Shown here piece after piece: positions 25,265 to 35,954 of a stretch of 64,000 nucleotides of DNA. The notes under the pieces were generated by a model. That model was not told where the DNA came from, made no database searches, and worked only from the letters and a program-made list of their open reading frames with translations. The position numbers and the translations under genes were made by a program. This DNA is from Sipunculus nudus. Lineage: Eukaryota; Annelida; Sipuncula; Golfingiida; Sipunculidae. Every line of letters starts with the position of its first letter. Positions within the stretch are counted from its first letter, which is position 1. Where the stretch lies: positions 45,069,678 through 45,133,677 of the forward strand of contig CM049307.1 of the NCBI GenBank assembly GCA_026874595.1, read 5' to 3'.

Positions 25265-25419
25265 CTTTGTCGTAACATTTTCCATTTTTCAAAGACCTGA
25301 TGTATCTGCTCGAAATTATGGTAGGAAATCCAGATGAGAGAAGGGAAAATTTAATAACAATGGGTATTCTGAGACATGAGGTGAACGTGAGTGACCTGGT
25401 CACTGCTTCCGCAACATAT
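25265..25419 (-). pseudogene. Relic membrane-anchor exon of a sulfotransferase (broken)
   Basis: Aligns over its length with the gene 2 membrane exon and keeps the donor (CTTTGTCG context, minus strand AAAG|GTAT). The acceptor AG seen in genes 1 and 2 is altered to CA at the homologous position, and there is a 1-nt deletion in the middle of the hydrophobic segment, near 25350, so the anchor is out of frame. The catalytic exon that should follow is absent. A matching start exon whose ATG became ACG lies 9 kb away at 34488-34497, across the LINE insertion. Confidence 0.8.
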
Positions 25420-26434
25420 CTGGTAATGCGTTCATAATGTCTTATATGAAGTCCAATTCTGTATTCAACCAGGTCCCTTTCACAAGAAAAATATAATTAC
25501 GTTGCACGATGAAGTTCATAATAATCCAAATTTTTAACATACCCAAAATTACACAATATGCAACGATGTTATGTTATTTCCACCACCAAGCAGGTTACGT
25601 GTGGTTTGTTTGTTCGTTTGTCTGTCTGTTAGCAACATTCATCGACGAATTTAGAAGAATATTTTAGGATAGCTGGCCAATGATACTAGTAACAATTAGT
25701 TATATTTACGGTTGACCTGGATACCATCTTGATCCAGGAATTAGATATAACAGAGTTTTATATTATATGCTGTCAACTTGCGTGAGACCAGTAAACAATT
25801 AAAGCAGCACGTTACCCCCATACAATCAACCTCCGCACAGGGTCAAGCTGTAGAGAGTCAATGAAAGGCCACTGCAATTGCTTGTTAGCCCAGCACGCTA
25901 CTACAGCGGCCTCGAGGCAACAAGGGTATTCAAACATGGCGGACCACATGGAACCGGACCACTTGGAACACTTCGGACGCATTCGTTGTCTCATAAGGCC
26001 ATCCGAAGATGAGGCGAGGTGCTCCGAGTGGGACGCTGACGTCACCCCCTGAACCAAGCCAATTTACCTAACACGTGTTGAAAACGAGTTCCACGTGGTA
26101 TTTGTTTGTATACATTTAAACCGCCTCGTCATCGATACCACGCTGCGATGTATTTCCCAAGTTCTACAAAATTTCAAACAAAAAAAACAATAATATTATT
26201 AATAACCGCCATATTTGAAATCAATGTTTTTCATGCATGCTCTGCATATGCTCAATTGGCTTATTAACTACATAATACAATTCACATGTGCAATAGCTCC
26301 ATTTCGGCGTAAAAACGAGTGAATCAGTGTTAGCATGATGTTTATTCTTGATATTCAGAGATATACCTGTGGTTTGTAATGAGCTGTCTTATTTACCCTT
26401 CTTACGCCGTTTGGCAAAACATATATCCTGAGTG
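25420..26434. repeat. Segmental duplication, copy 2 left part (matches 4.9-5.77 kb)
   Basis: It shares TAGCTGGCCAATGATAC, the AGCACGCTACT / AGCGGC / GAGGCAAC stretch, GATGARGCGAGGTG and ACATGTGCAATAGCTC with gene 1's upstream flank. Continuity resumes at 31743 beyond the LINE. The 25812-26057 and 25861-26052 frames overlap on opposite strands and are not supported. Confidence 0.7.
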
Positions 26435-26450
26435 TGCTGGCTTTCAATTT
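26435..26450. repeat. Target-site duplication, left copy
   Basis: TGCTGGCTTTCAATTT, repeated exactly at 31743-31758 on the other side of the LINE. Confidence 0.9.
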
Positions 26451-26652
26451 TTTTTTTTTTTTTTTCTTTCGCCTCAGATTTTTTTCTTTGACTTAAAAGT
26501 TCACTTGATATTTCATCATAGGCGATATTTTTTTTAATGTCAAACAAACAATCAATTACAAATACTTATACATAGTTCAAGGTACATTGTGATACAAGTT
26601 ATGTTTCTCATTAGCAGACCATACATATTATGACGGTACTCATATATAATTT

Positions 26653-29600
26653 TCAGTTTTTACTCATATTTTTCAATTCACCCCATTTTTTGTAATGCGT
26701 ATTTAGAATTCCCCTTTTATTAGCTATGTATCTTTCAACATTTTCAATATCCATTAATTTACTTTTAAATACAGCAAACAAAACAGAATGATAGCCCTCT
26801 CTTTCTTTATACAAGACATATTTGTACAGCAGCAAAATTTGGTTAATTAACATGTTATCTTCACCAACTGGTATCATGCCATATATAATTAAAGATGGTG
26901 ATATTGGTGGAAAATTCACATTATACTTCTGTAACCAGGATGTTATTTTCAGGTAAAAGTTCTTAGCAACCATACAGTCAAGAAATGTATGTAGTATCTT
27001 TTCTCTTTGCTCAAAACAATATGAACATTGAGGGGTTTCCTTTAAATTCCACTTATACAACAGATCATTTAGAGGAATGTAGTTATTTAATATTTTATAT
27101 TGAAACTCTCTAAGATGAGCGTCTAAGGTACTTTTATATATTCCACTATAAACATGTTCCCATTTCACCTCGATACTGTTTTCTTGGTTTTTATTATCCC
27201 ATACTTTCTGAGCTGTAGGAGTTTCCCATATTTTCTTCACCAAAGTCTTATATATATCTCTAGCATTTAATGTATCCAATTTCTCTAAACCATTCACAGT
27301 TACAACGCTGTCAACTTCACTTCCTTCATCATGTATATGTTCATACCCTGTAAACCTGTCTCTCCAAGTTTTTGGAATAGCCCGTTTTAATGCCATCCAA
27401 AACATATAATCAATGTGATTCATACATATATTCTTCTCCCGTATTTTTTCCCATGGCTTCCACTTTCCATCATAATTTACCAGGTCTTTTATATAATATA
27501 ATTTGCTACTTACATAATGTTTGTTGTATAGAGATCTTTTATTAATCTTTATATATTGATTATTCCACAAGCTTTGATATATGACATCTTCTGTCGATTC
27601 GGGTATAACTGATACATATGAAGCCCATTCCTCTAAACATTTCAAATAAAATCTCGGCAATCCTTTGGGTAACACATTCATATCAAAGTTTCCTCTTATA
27701 CAGTTCAAGCCGCCTATCTTCCTTAATCTGAAATTCAAAATTTTACTACTGGCAGATTCTTCTGAACACAAAATGCGTTTAATCCACACTATTCTTTGTG
27801 TCTTTATTTTGCATTCAATGTCTGGAAAATTGATCCCCCCTTTCTCATACTGACCAATAATGGTTGCATATTTTACTTTAGGCCTCTTAGCCCTCCAAAT
27901 AAAGTCACAGAGTAGTCTTTTTAAATTCTTTACTGTAGTATTTGGTGGTACTAACATATTAGTTACATAAAGAAGTTTTGTAATTGCCAATGAGCGTACC
28001 ACCTCTGCTCTGCCATATATTGTTAGTGTTCTGCTTTTCCACATGTTTAATGTGGTTGCTAAGTTGTGTTCAACCCTCTTGAAATTGTTTTTGTACACCA
28101 AATCATCATTGTATGAAAAATAAATCCCAAGTATTTTCATGGTTGACACTGTAAGGTTGATCCATTTCAGATTAAAATTCTCAAATACCTTATCTTTTAT
28201 TGACCCAATACAAGTTGCCTCTGACTTTGTACGATTCATTTTAAGTGAAGAATAATATTCAAACATTTGCAGCACTTCAAGAACTTTGCTCAATGAATCA
28301 ACATCCTTAACTAAAACAGTTGTGTCATCTGCAAACATACACATTTTGACAGTGGTATTTCCAATCTGTATTCCATGAATATCTTTATCTTGTCTTATCA
28401 TTTTAGCCAATATTTCAATAACAATTATAAATAAATATGCAGCCAGTGGGTCACCCTGTCTAGTTCCTCTTTCCAACTGAAAATAACCTGTTGTGAATCC
28501 ATTATTCATAACTGAACTCTGTATATCGTAATGTAATATTTTTACCCATCTAAGAAATGAATGACTGAAACCAAAGTATTTTAAAGCTGCCAAAATAAAA
28601 TCATGATCTACACTGTCGAAAGCAGATTCTAAATCAGCTGCAAACATAATCCCTGGGAGTTTCTCTTCAGCAGTATAGTACATTATATCCCAAATCAATC
28701 TTATAGGTTCTCCTATATATCGACCTTTTATAAATGCATACTGATCAGGCTGTATAATTTTCTGCAGATATTTTTCAATGCGCTTTACTAAAACCTTGCT
28801 TATTATTTTTACATCAACATTCAACAAGCTGATCGGTCTCCAGGCATTCAAATGGTTTAAATCCTTTCCTGGTTTAGGAATCAATTTTACAAGAGTTTGT
28901 TTTTGTGTTGATGTCAACGATCCAGTATCATAGTTTTCATTTACACATTCAGTTAAACACTGTCCAAGATCATCAAATAATGCTAGATAGAATTCTTTTG
29001 TCAAACCGTCATTTCCTGGAGTTTTGTTATTTTTCATTGATTTTAAACATGTATACACCTCACTTTTTGTGATGTTTGCCCCACATGACTCAGCTTCCAT
29101 CTCATTAAGTTTATACATTGGCGCTTGAAGTCTTAGAAAAAAATCTTGCAACTCAGTTTCATCACATGAAACTTTTTTCCTATATTTATCTTCAAATGTG
29201 TTTTTAATAAATCTCATAATATCTTTGGAATCTTTAATATATTCACCATAACAATATAATTGTCTTATTACAGAGTTATTTTTATTTCTTTTCTCAAGGT
29301 TTAAAAAATACCTAGACCCCTTTTCTCCCTGTTGCAGCCACTGAGCTCTTGACCTGATTATAACTCCTCGTGTGATGTTGTCATAATGTTCCTGTAACTT
29401 TTGCTTTGTTGTGTGGTATAAATCCTGCATTTCAGGTGTATCAGAACATCTTAATTCTTGTTCAAGTTTAGCCACTTTATTTTCCAACCAGACTTTATTT
29501 TCTCTGAGTCGTTTAGCCTTTAATTTACTATACTGTATCGTGAACTCTCTAATTTTATATTTTAGATATTCCCATTTTGTCTTTGCCTTTTCAGTATTCA

Positions 29601-30036
29601 TTTCCTGTTTCCATTCACTGATGTTTTCCTTAATCAATTTCAAATATTCAGTATCATTTAATAATTCATTGTTCATACACCAGTGAGAAGGTCCCATTTT
29701 GTTATCTTTGCTGAAGTTTACATATATTAATACTGCTGAATGGTCTGTGCTAACAGATGGAATTATATCACATTTTGTAACAAAAGACTGCAAAGTGTTT
29801 GTTATTAAAAAATAATCTAGACGTCTCTGAATTAAAGGAGTATTTGATCGCCAAGTAAAGGCTTTTATGTATTCATGTTTAAGACGCCATATATCACACA
29901 GGTTTAAAGCTTCCATGATGGTAGTTATTTTATTGACAGGATTATGTTTAACAGTGGTCCTTCCTCCATCTGCGTCAAGTTCTGTAAGATGAACATTAAA
30001 GTCACCACCCCATATAATCTGTACATCTGTTTCCAT
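26653..30036 (-). CDS. LINE ORF2 main part: endonuclease C-terminus, reverse transcriptase, zinc knuckle
   Basis: An 1127-codon frame. Residues 1-105 are the end of an APE-type endonuclease (WGGDFN at about 9-14, RRLDYFLI at about 71-78, and TDHSAVL). The reverse transcriptase follows: KTPGNDG, WRPISLLNVDVK, the catalytic FAADLESAFDS at about 463-473, RQGDP at about 526-530 and FADD at about 568-571. A CX2CX8HX4C patch (CSYC through LDC) lies near residues 1003-1021, as in L1 and Tx1 elements. The N-terminal half of the endonuclease is in the preceding frame. The two are separated by a 1-nt shift in the A6 run at 30043-30048, so ATG at 30036 is probably not the native start. Function would be nicking and target-primed reverse transcription, but this copy is broken at the shift. 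Confidence 0.93.
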   Translation of the reverse strand: METDVQIIWGGDFNVHLTELDADGGRTTVKHNPVNKITTIMEALNLCDIWRLKHEYIKAFTWRSNTPLIQRRLDYFLITNTLQSFVTKCDIIPSVSTDHSAVLIYVNFSKDNKMGPSHWCMNNELLNDTEYLKLIKENISEWKQEMNTEKAKTKWEYLKYKIREFTIQYSKLKAKRLRENKVWLENKVAKLEQELRCSDTPEMQDLYHTTKQKLQEHYDNITRGVIIRSRAQWLQQGEKGSRYFLNLEKRNKNNSVIRQLYCYGEYIKDSKDIMRFIKNTFEDKYRKKVSCDETELQDFFLRLQAPMYKLNEMEAESCGANITKSEVYTCLKSMKNNKTPGNDGLTKEFYLALFDDLGQCLTECVNENYDTGSLTSTQKQTLVKLIPKPGKDLNHLNAWRPISLLNVDVKIISKVLVKRIEKYLQKIIQPDQYAFIKGRYIGEPIRLIWDIMYYTAEEKLPGIMFAADLESAFDSVDHDFILAALKYFGFSHSFLRWVKILHYDIQSSVMNNGFTTGYFQLERGTRQGDPLAAYLFIIVIEILAKMIRQDKDIHGIQIGNTTVKMCMFADDTTVLVKDVDSLSKVLEVLQMFEYYSSLKMNRTKSEATCIGSIKDKVFENFNLKWINLTVSTMKILGIYFSYNDDLVYKNNFKRVEHNLATTLNMWKSRTLTIYGRAEVVRSLAITKLLYVTNMLVPPNTTVKNLKRLLCDFIWRAKRPKVKYATIIGQYEKGGINFPDIECKIKTQRIVWIKRILCSEESASSKILNFRLRKIGGLNCIRGNFDMNVLPKGLPRFYLKCLEEWASYVSVIPESTEDVIYQSLWNNQYIKINKRSLYNKHYVSSKLYYIKDLVNYDGKWKPWEKIREKNICMNHIDYMFWMALKRAIPKTWRDRFTGYEHIHDEGSEVDSVVTVNGLEKLDTLNARDIYKTLVKKIWETPTAQKVWDNKNQENSIEVKWEHVYSGIYKSTLDAHLREFQYKILNNYIPLNDLLYKWNLKETPQCSYCFEQREKILHTFLDCMVAKNFYLKITSWLQKYNVNFPPISPSLIIYGMIPVGEDNMLINQILLLYKYVLYKEREGYHSVLFAVFKSKLMDIENVERYIANKRGILNTHYKKWGELKNMSKN

Positions 30037-31183
30037 AGTCAGTTTTTTCAGTGAGGATCATTTCATAAAATTCGACTTGCTGAGTTTCATGGTTTGGGGC
30101 ATATATGTTTACAAGTAGACAGTGCAAACCATTAATTTCACATTCCACAATGATATACCTCCCAGAAAGATCTATAGATTTATTAATTTCTCTGAATTCC
30201 AGATTCTTGCCAATTAATGTACATACACCACAAGACTTTGAATTTCCATGTGAAAAATACATTACTCCTCGCCACTGATTGGACCATGTACTCTCGTCCT
30301 GTTTTGTACAGTGGCATTCTTGTAAAAAGCTTACACCATTATAACTATTGTGTTTAACTAACCAATTTAAGGTTATCTGTCCGTATCTGATCTGTTTAAT
30401 CCCTCCTCTTAAATCCTTTATGAAAACCTTCCCATCCCAAGTCCATGCCTCTTTTATTCTTTGGTCTTTTTTAACTCTGTTGTACAGTTCATGAAGTTCT
30501 TTACACAAATCATCAACTATTACTACTCTTGATCCTTTGCATTTTCTCCTTTCCTTCATCACTATTTCTTTGACCTCTCTTCTAAGAAATTTAACAATAA
30601 TTGCCCTGGGCCCCTTTCCAGGAGCAGCATTATTTCCAGTATATTTACCAATTCTATGGGCAGCATCAATATCTTTTCTTTCAATGTCAACCCCAAGCTT
30701 TTCTCTGCAAAACTTTTGCACAGTTTCTTTGCAATTTTCTACTCCTATTTCATCTTGATCCCTCTCTCCAATACCAAAATTCCTAATATTTGCTTTTCTA
30801 GAGTACTGTTCAAGTTCAACTGACCTCCTCTGAGCCTCTCTAGCTTCTGTACAGGACATGCTTGCCACCACTTCTAAATGAGCAACCTGATCTGATAATT
30901 TTTTAATATCACTTCTCAAGCCTTCATTTTCACTTTCTAATGTCATAACTTTACTTTCTAACAGCTGAACTGTTGAATCAAATCTTTCTGTGATTTGTCT
31001 TACTATTTTTTCCTCCAACTCATTCAGCATTTTTCTTAATGTGTCTGTAGTAAGTGACATTTTTTCCACTGATTTTCCCTTTTTATCTGACAAATTAAAC
31101 CTCTGATATTTATGTGGGGTACTAGGGGACGAAGAAGAAGAGCTGGATACTGTTGATCTTGATCTTTTAGATTTTCCGTACAT
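30002..31183 (-). CDS. LINE ORF1 (coiled coil, RRM-like) fused to endonuclease segment
   Basis: A 393-codon frame. Residues 1-30 are Ser-rich. A coiled coil runs over about 48-110 (heptads such as LNELEEKIVRQI and VMTLESENEGLRSDI). An RRM-like and C-terminal RNA-binding region lies at about 130-260 (NIRNFGIG, DAAHRIGK, RAIIVKF), as in L1/Tx1 ORF1 proteins. From about residue 283 it becomes endonuclease (FLQECHC, SKSCGVCTLIG, LVNIYAPN). The first few dozen endonuclease residues, including its usual N-terminal Asn motif, are absent, so an internal deletion has fused ORF1 to ORF2. The frame ends in the shifted tail after an A6 run. Confidence 0.88.
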   Translation of the reverse strand: MYGKSKRSRSTVSSSSSSSPSTPHKYQRFNLSDKKGKSVEKMSLTTDTLRKMLNELEEKIVRQITERFDSTVQLLESKVMTLESENEGLRSDIKKLSDQVAHLEVVASMSCTEAREAQRRSVELEQYSRKANIRNFGIGERDQDEIGVENCKETVQKFCREKLGVDIERKDIDAAHRIGKYTGNNAAPGKGPRAIIVKFLRREVKEIVMKERRKCKGSRVVIVDDLCKELHELYNRVKKDQRIKEAWTWDGKVFIKDLRGGIKQIRYGQITLNWLVKHNSYNGVSFLQECHCTKQDESTWSNQWRGVMYFSHGNSKSCGVCTLIGKNLEFREINKSIDLSGRYIIVECEINGLHCLLVNIYAPNHETQQVEFYEMILTEKTDYGNRCTDYMGW

Positions 31184-31742
31184 AACAAAGAAAACACATG
31201 AGCCTGAGTTACTTTTTTTTATAATAAATACAAAATAATTGAATGTTGTATCAAGACTTGGGAAGGTATAGATTCAAAACCACTTTAGAACAAACAAAAT
31301 CTCAACATTAAATATTAAATCATAGTTCACAATGTTTAACCTGCCAGGCAGTGGAGTTTGAAATTACAAACACATTATTAAGGTTCTTTCAAACACATTG
31401 ACAATAGACCTGGCTCTGGAGGGACCTGGTGCAGTAGGGTCCACTGACCACACACAAAGGGCTCACCCGGAGCCAACTGTTATGCAATAGTTCTTTCCCG
31501 TTTCCAAATAACAAAAGCTGATCAACCTGTAATTTTGTAAGACCACAATTTGTTTTCTTTAAATAAAGCAAGAAATACTTCCCTTTTCGTTGAAATTTTG
31601 TGTATTCCCCTGTCCTTGAGCACAATCAAAACTTCCTGCAACTTTTCAAGACACAACCAGAAGTAATTCTGGATAAAATTTGGTGTAACTGAGAGAGCCA
31701 CAAAAGTGTGTCTACTCTCTTTTACTGCACCAGGTGACCTTC

Positions 31743-31758
31743 TGCTGGCTTTCAATTT
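31743..31758. repeat. Target-site duplication, right copy
   Basis: An exact repeat of 26435-26450. The following TTGGTTCTTTACTATCTGGA continues the paralogous sequence found after 5780. Confidence 0.9.
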
Positions 31759-34700
31759 GGTTCTTTACTATCTGGATTCATGAAATTTTAAAAGAAAAAT
31801 GCTGCATTTCTGACAATGCCATATGTGGGTAAGAACTGCTGTGGAAGAGATTTGGGTTCTCCGTACACATTTTTTTTAGTATTCTATTCCACCTTTGCTA
31901 AATCAAAACTTGACCCACGTTGTGGTTTTCTTCAGTTTCCTTCGACATCGCAGCCCTTTAAGCTCGCTTTATTAAGAATCTTGATTCAGTTTGTTATCAG
32001 AATGTGTTACTTGTCTGTAGATAACTTTCATTAATTTAATCTTTATAAATGGAATTTGTTAAAAATTTGACCTGAGTTGTACCAAGAAGCAAGACGTTAT
32101 TGATCATTTATAACGGTTATCTGGATAAACATTATGACATGATAAATCATGTTGGAGGCATCAAGTATTTCATGTTCTCATAAACACCTAACACGGTGAG
32201 ATATTCAGAAACACCTTACACGGTGGTTTTTTTCTGCACATTTCTTCCCCACGATGTGCGTATATTTCGACGGCTTGCTACCACAAACCTTAAGAATTTT
32301 ACGATGGTGTGGCCTTGTACACAGTTTTTGTTCCTAATACTATGACAGATGTGTACCTGTTTACAACATTTCTCATTGTTTGCAAACCTCTGCGACATTG
32401 TCCAGCCACGCTGCATTTGCTGTTTTAAAACTATTGTCCGGCGATTAAGTCTATCATTTTTGAATATGACTAAAATCATTTCCGTAATTCCCTACCCTAT
32501 GATATGTTACGACAGTTGCTCTCACACGAGATGATTTCCTTTGATATTCTAAAAATATCATAGAAAAACGCGGGAAATAGTAAGAAAGTACAAGGCAAAA
32601 AAATTCCAAACCACTTACATAGTGCCGGAGTATGAACATTCCCCCTTATCCGTTTGTTGTGGTTTGACCACAGTTGGAGCGACTATTGAAGAGACTTACA
32701 ATTGTGTCATTGAAAACTTATTCCGTGCAACTCGGCCGAAACCTAGACCTCTCAAGCAAAAGGAGTGACCGAGTGCTAGGTTTTTGCTCGAGATTTCGCT
32801 TATTCCTGACTCACACAAAACGCAAGACTTCAACTGTGAAACAGAACTCATCCAATTCTACCAAGAGGAAAACACTAGACCTGTATAGCATTAATTCAGA
32901 CGGTTAAATTTATATCCGTATTTTCTGTTCATTCTCCCTGGACCATAAACGAGTCACCTACTTCAATAGTGACATAGAAAATGTATTATTTGCTACCGAG
33001 TGCGAAAAATAGACATTTCCAGCATAAATAGCTACCGAGATATAACGTTTCATAGAAATCTCGCTTATTCTCATTTTTCTCATAGAAGGCGTTGCGAGAA
33101 ATGCAGAGACTTGCAGTTGAGTCAGAAAGCGTATCACTTATTTGCCAAAGCAGAAACCTTGGACCTCTCGAGCAAAAATGGTCACTGAATAACAAGCATT
33201 TGGACAGGATAGCGCTTGTACTCGTACATTCGAAATGGGTCAATATCAGCAAGTAGAATAGACCAGTGGGCGTTTAACTGAAAAATTAACAAAGCCATGG
33301 CAGAAATGACGGGCTTAGAAGGAAGAAGAATAACGTTCAGTTGCAATGCGTATATCCAATCCTGCTAGTATTAAACTAATAGCTTTATGGTCTAGAGTAG
33401 GCAAAACTGTGTTGTGAGGAAAGGTCAAATGGACATATCATACAGCCTGCAGCAAATCATGAATGAAAATTATTACCAAAGGACACATGACAAGGTACAA
33501 AACCATACATTTTAAGGCGTGTTCAAAGAAGGTCAGCAATTTTTATAGGAAGGGCTTGAACTTCCGTATGGAGCAATAATGGTCGATCGGAACAGTAAAA
33601 CTAAACGATTTCTTTTGGTCTTGAAAGTGTTTGATAAATAGGATAGATAAATATTAAACTGGAAATTTTGTCCTATAATCCCCCTGTATATTATAAAACC
33701 TCTCCGAGGAGACTGCATATTATCAAGGTGTTTTAACACAAATTAAATACCGGTGAAATAAATAAACATATACTCTGTTAGCGTCTACCTAAATCTTGCA
33801 ATTCTACTTATACTACCCGTGAAAACCTGATCTCGCGGTAAGTCCAACGCAAGCAGTATGAGGAACAAGTTCTCAATTTAGATTCTCGCTTTTCTGCGTT
33901 TCTCGTTCTGTAAACGACAAACAAAGGGCAAATAAATGATTAATTAACTATAAATAATTTGAGCTAAATCAAACTTACATAGCAAACTTAGAGCAGCACA
34001 TGATGATATAACCGTCGGCCTAGATGACCCTTATTGTTGACGTTGACAGGTTTGTGAGGAAGCTTACATGATGAAACTAGACAAGGTCTGCGCATTGGAA
34101 CAAATTTGTAAACAAAGAACATCGCCACCTTTGTTGTACTAAGTTCAGCTAGAGCTCAGCTCGGCCTCTAGCCGATTCATGGTCATCTAGAGTGGAGCAG
34201 AACACTACATAAAGTTGATTTTTAGAAATATAAGCCGACAACTGAGGAGCTGTGAATTTGCTACCCCTGTGGATAGTAAGCTGGATATCGTTAAATGAGA
34301 ACCAAAGAGACAGTATGCAAAAGTAGGTATACAAGTGGGTTTAACGTAAAACAGGAAACAATAGGCTGATGTCATATGGTTCAGTGTGAACTACTCTAAA
34401 GATGTGATATATATAACAACAAATTTTAAGTTATATGTGATATTTTGTTCTATAAGGAAATAATATACTTCCCATGCGTAACCTTACCATACGCCGTGAT
34501 GTCTTTTCTTGCCAGATTTCAGAACTGAGCCTTTCAGTTAAACATAATAAAGTACTCGTACAGCAATTGTAAGGAGATGTTATCTCAAGAACATTACTTC
34601 GAGTAATAAATATATGAAATTGCTCCTTATTTAGACTTCCAAAAGTGTATATCATTCAAACAACCTTCGCGTTCACCTATTACTGATTTGCCGATTGATG

Positions 34701-35250
34701 TTTAAACGTTATAATTTAATCATTACCTGCGAAATAAAACGGGCACGACTGGTGTTCGCAAGTTATAGCAGCTGCCCAGTTTCCTTTAGGGAATACGCTA
34801 ATGGGCCAGCATGTAAGGTATTTGCGTTTATAGGCATTTGTTTGTGTTGGACCGAGGGAACCTATATGTAGCAAGCACATATAAAAAGCAAAAGAATTAC
34901 ATACGAAGTCGCAAAGTTTTGACATTTACTATTTTAATACATGCTCTTTATTACAATTGTCGGTGGTGGCACTTGAATTTTGTCACATAACGCCTCCCGA
35001 GCCACGCCTCACGCCTCACGTTGTTGGCCTTGAACTGTCGGGAATAACGTGAAATGTGTCCTAAAGGGGTTATGTTCCTTATTTCTCCATAAATCAAGAC
35101 ACATTCCAAATTATCTTTTAAAGCACTATCACAACACCATCTGTTGGCAACTAAATTTGTGTTTCGAGGCAGAAAAAAAGTTGTTTACACTGAATTGGAT
35201 GTGCAAGAAGAGGATACTCAATCCTAGATGGAAACAGACAAAGTTAAGTA
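31759..35250. repeat. Segmental duplication, copy 2 right part (matches 5.78-9.4 kb)
   Basis: It stays alignable with gene 1's far upstream flank for about 3.4 kb, for example GGCCTTGTACACAG near 32310, GATAACCGTCGGCC near 34008 (7638), AGTTCAGCTAGAGCTCAG near 34142 (7770), and CCTTGAACTGTCGGGAATAA near 35025. It carries the promoter-like block and start-exon relic near 34.5 kb, which copy 1 has lost. Small frames in it are not conserved between the copies, so no genes are called. Confidence 0.75.
34488..34497 (-). pseudogene. Relic start exon with lost initiation codon (ATG to ACG)
   Basis: On the minus strand it reads ACG GCG TAT G followed by GTAAGG, identical to the gene 2 start exon except that ATG is ACG. 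The flanks match gene 2's promoter-proximal DNA on one side and its intron 1 on the other. No replacement in-frame ATG lies just upstream. It belongs to the copy whose membrane exon is at 25.3 kb. Confidence 0.75.
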
Positions 35251-35950
35251 AACGCAAATTTTGAATTGCCGAAAAAAAAGTTTGTTCTTTTATATCTTTA
35301 CATGTTCAGAGCTTTCCAGATTCAGACATTACAAACTGTCAAGTTAATCCAAGAACATCAACAATCACAACTTGATCCTAATAATAAAATATGTAGTACG
35401 CAAGCTTTGAAATAAACATTTTTTCTTATCTATTTCATATTAATTTACAAATTATCTGTAGCCATGTTATTCCTGTGGCCTGTGCAACGAACTGTTCATC
35501 TTTCAAGAGTGTGTTGTTGTGTTATATATTAATATAAAAATAGTTTAACCATTCTTCATCATAAAAAAAGCCATCTCTTATTTTTCATTATGAAACTAAA
35601 CTGATCCCCATATTCGTAAAAATGAACAGGTAGGCTAACTGCATACTAATTAATAATAATGCTGCAAACAGGCAAACGAGGAACACCTTTACTTTTTCAG
35701 CACATACCAGTAGAAGTTCAAAAAATTATCATTAGGAATCATAGTTGTAATATAATCTAGTATATACCTCATTACATAAAGCATTTCAGCATACTAATAA
35801 GTTACAGAAAGATTTAAATACGAATAAAGAAATTATCAAGACCAAATACAGTCCGTTTTTATTACTCTCACCTATTACCACACAGGATACCCTTCCACCG
35901 ATAACATTTGATTGCATATTCCTTCTGGTGATCAAAATGCTTTTGCTTTA
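35251..35950. repeat. 3' flank of a pseudogene, duplicate of 21.95-22.51 kb
   Basis: This is the downstream flank of the sulfotransferase pseudogene that follows, matching the downstream flank of gene 2 from about 35380 to the terminal exon. Nothing else is seen. Confidence 0.65.
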
Positions 35951-35954
35951 TTCC

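Larger units (their letters stand above)
26451..31742 (-). mobile_element. Near full-length L1/Tx1-like LINE retrotransposon
   Basis: A 5.3 kb minus-strand element bounded by a 16-bp target-site duplication. Its 3' tail is poly(A), seen as a T run from 26451 on the plus strand. Order along the element: 5' UTR (about 31184-31742), ORF1 fused in frame to part of the endonuclease (30002-31183), the rest of ORF2 (26653-30036), and a short 3' UTR. The paralogous segment near 5.77 kb has the empty site, which confirms the insertion and its boundaries. The long open frames indicate a fairly young insertion. Confidence 0.95.
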
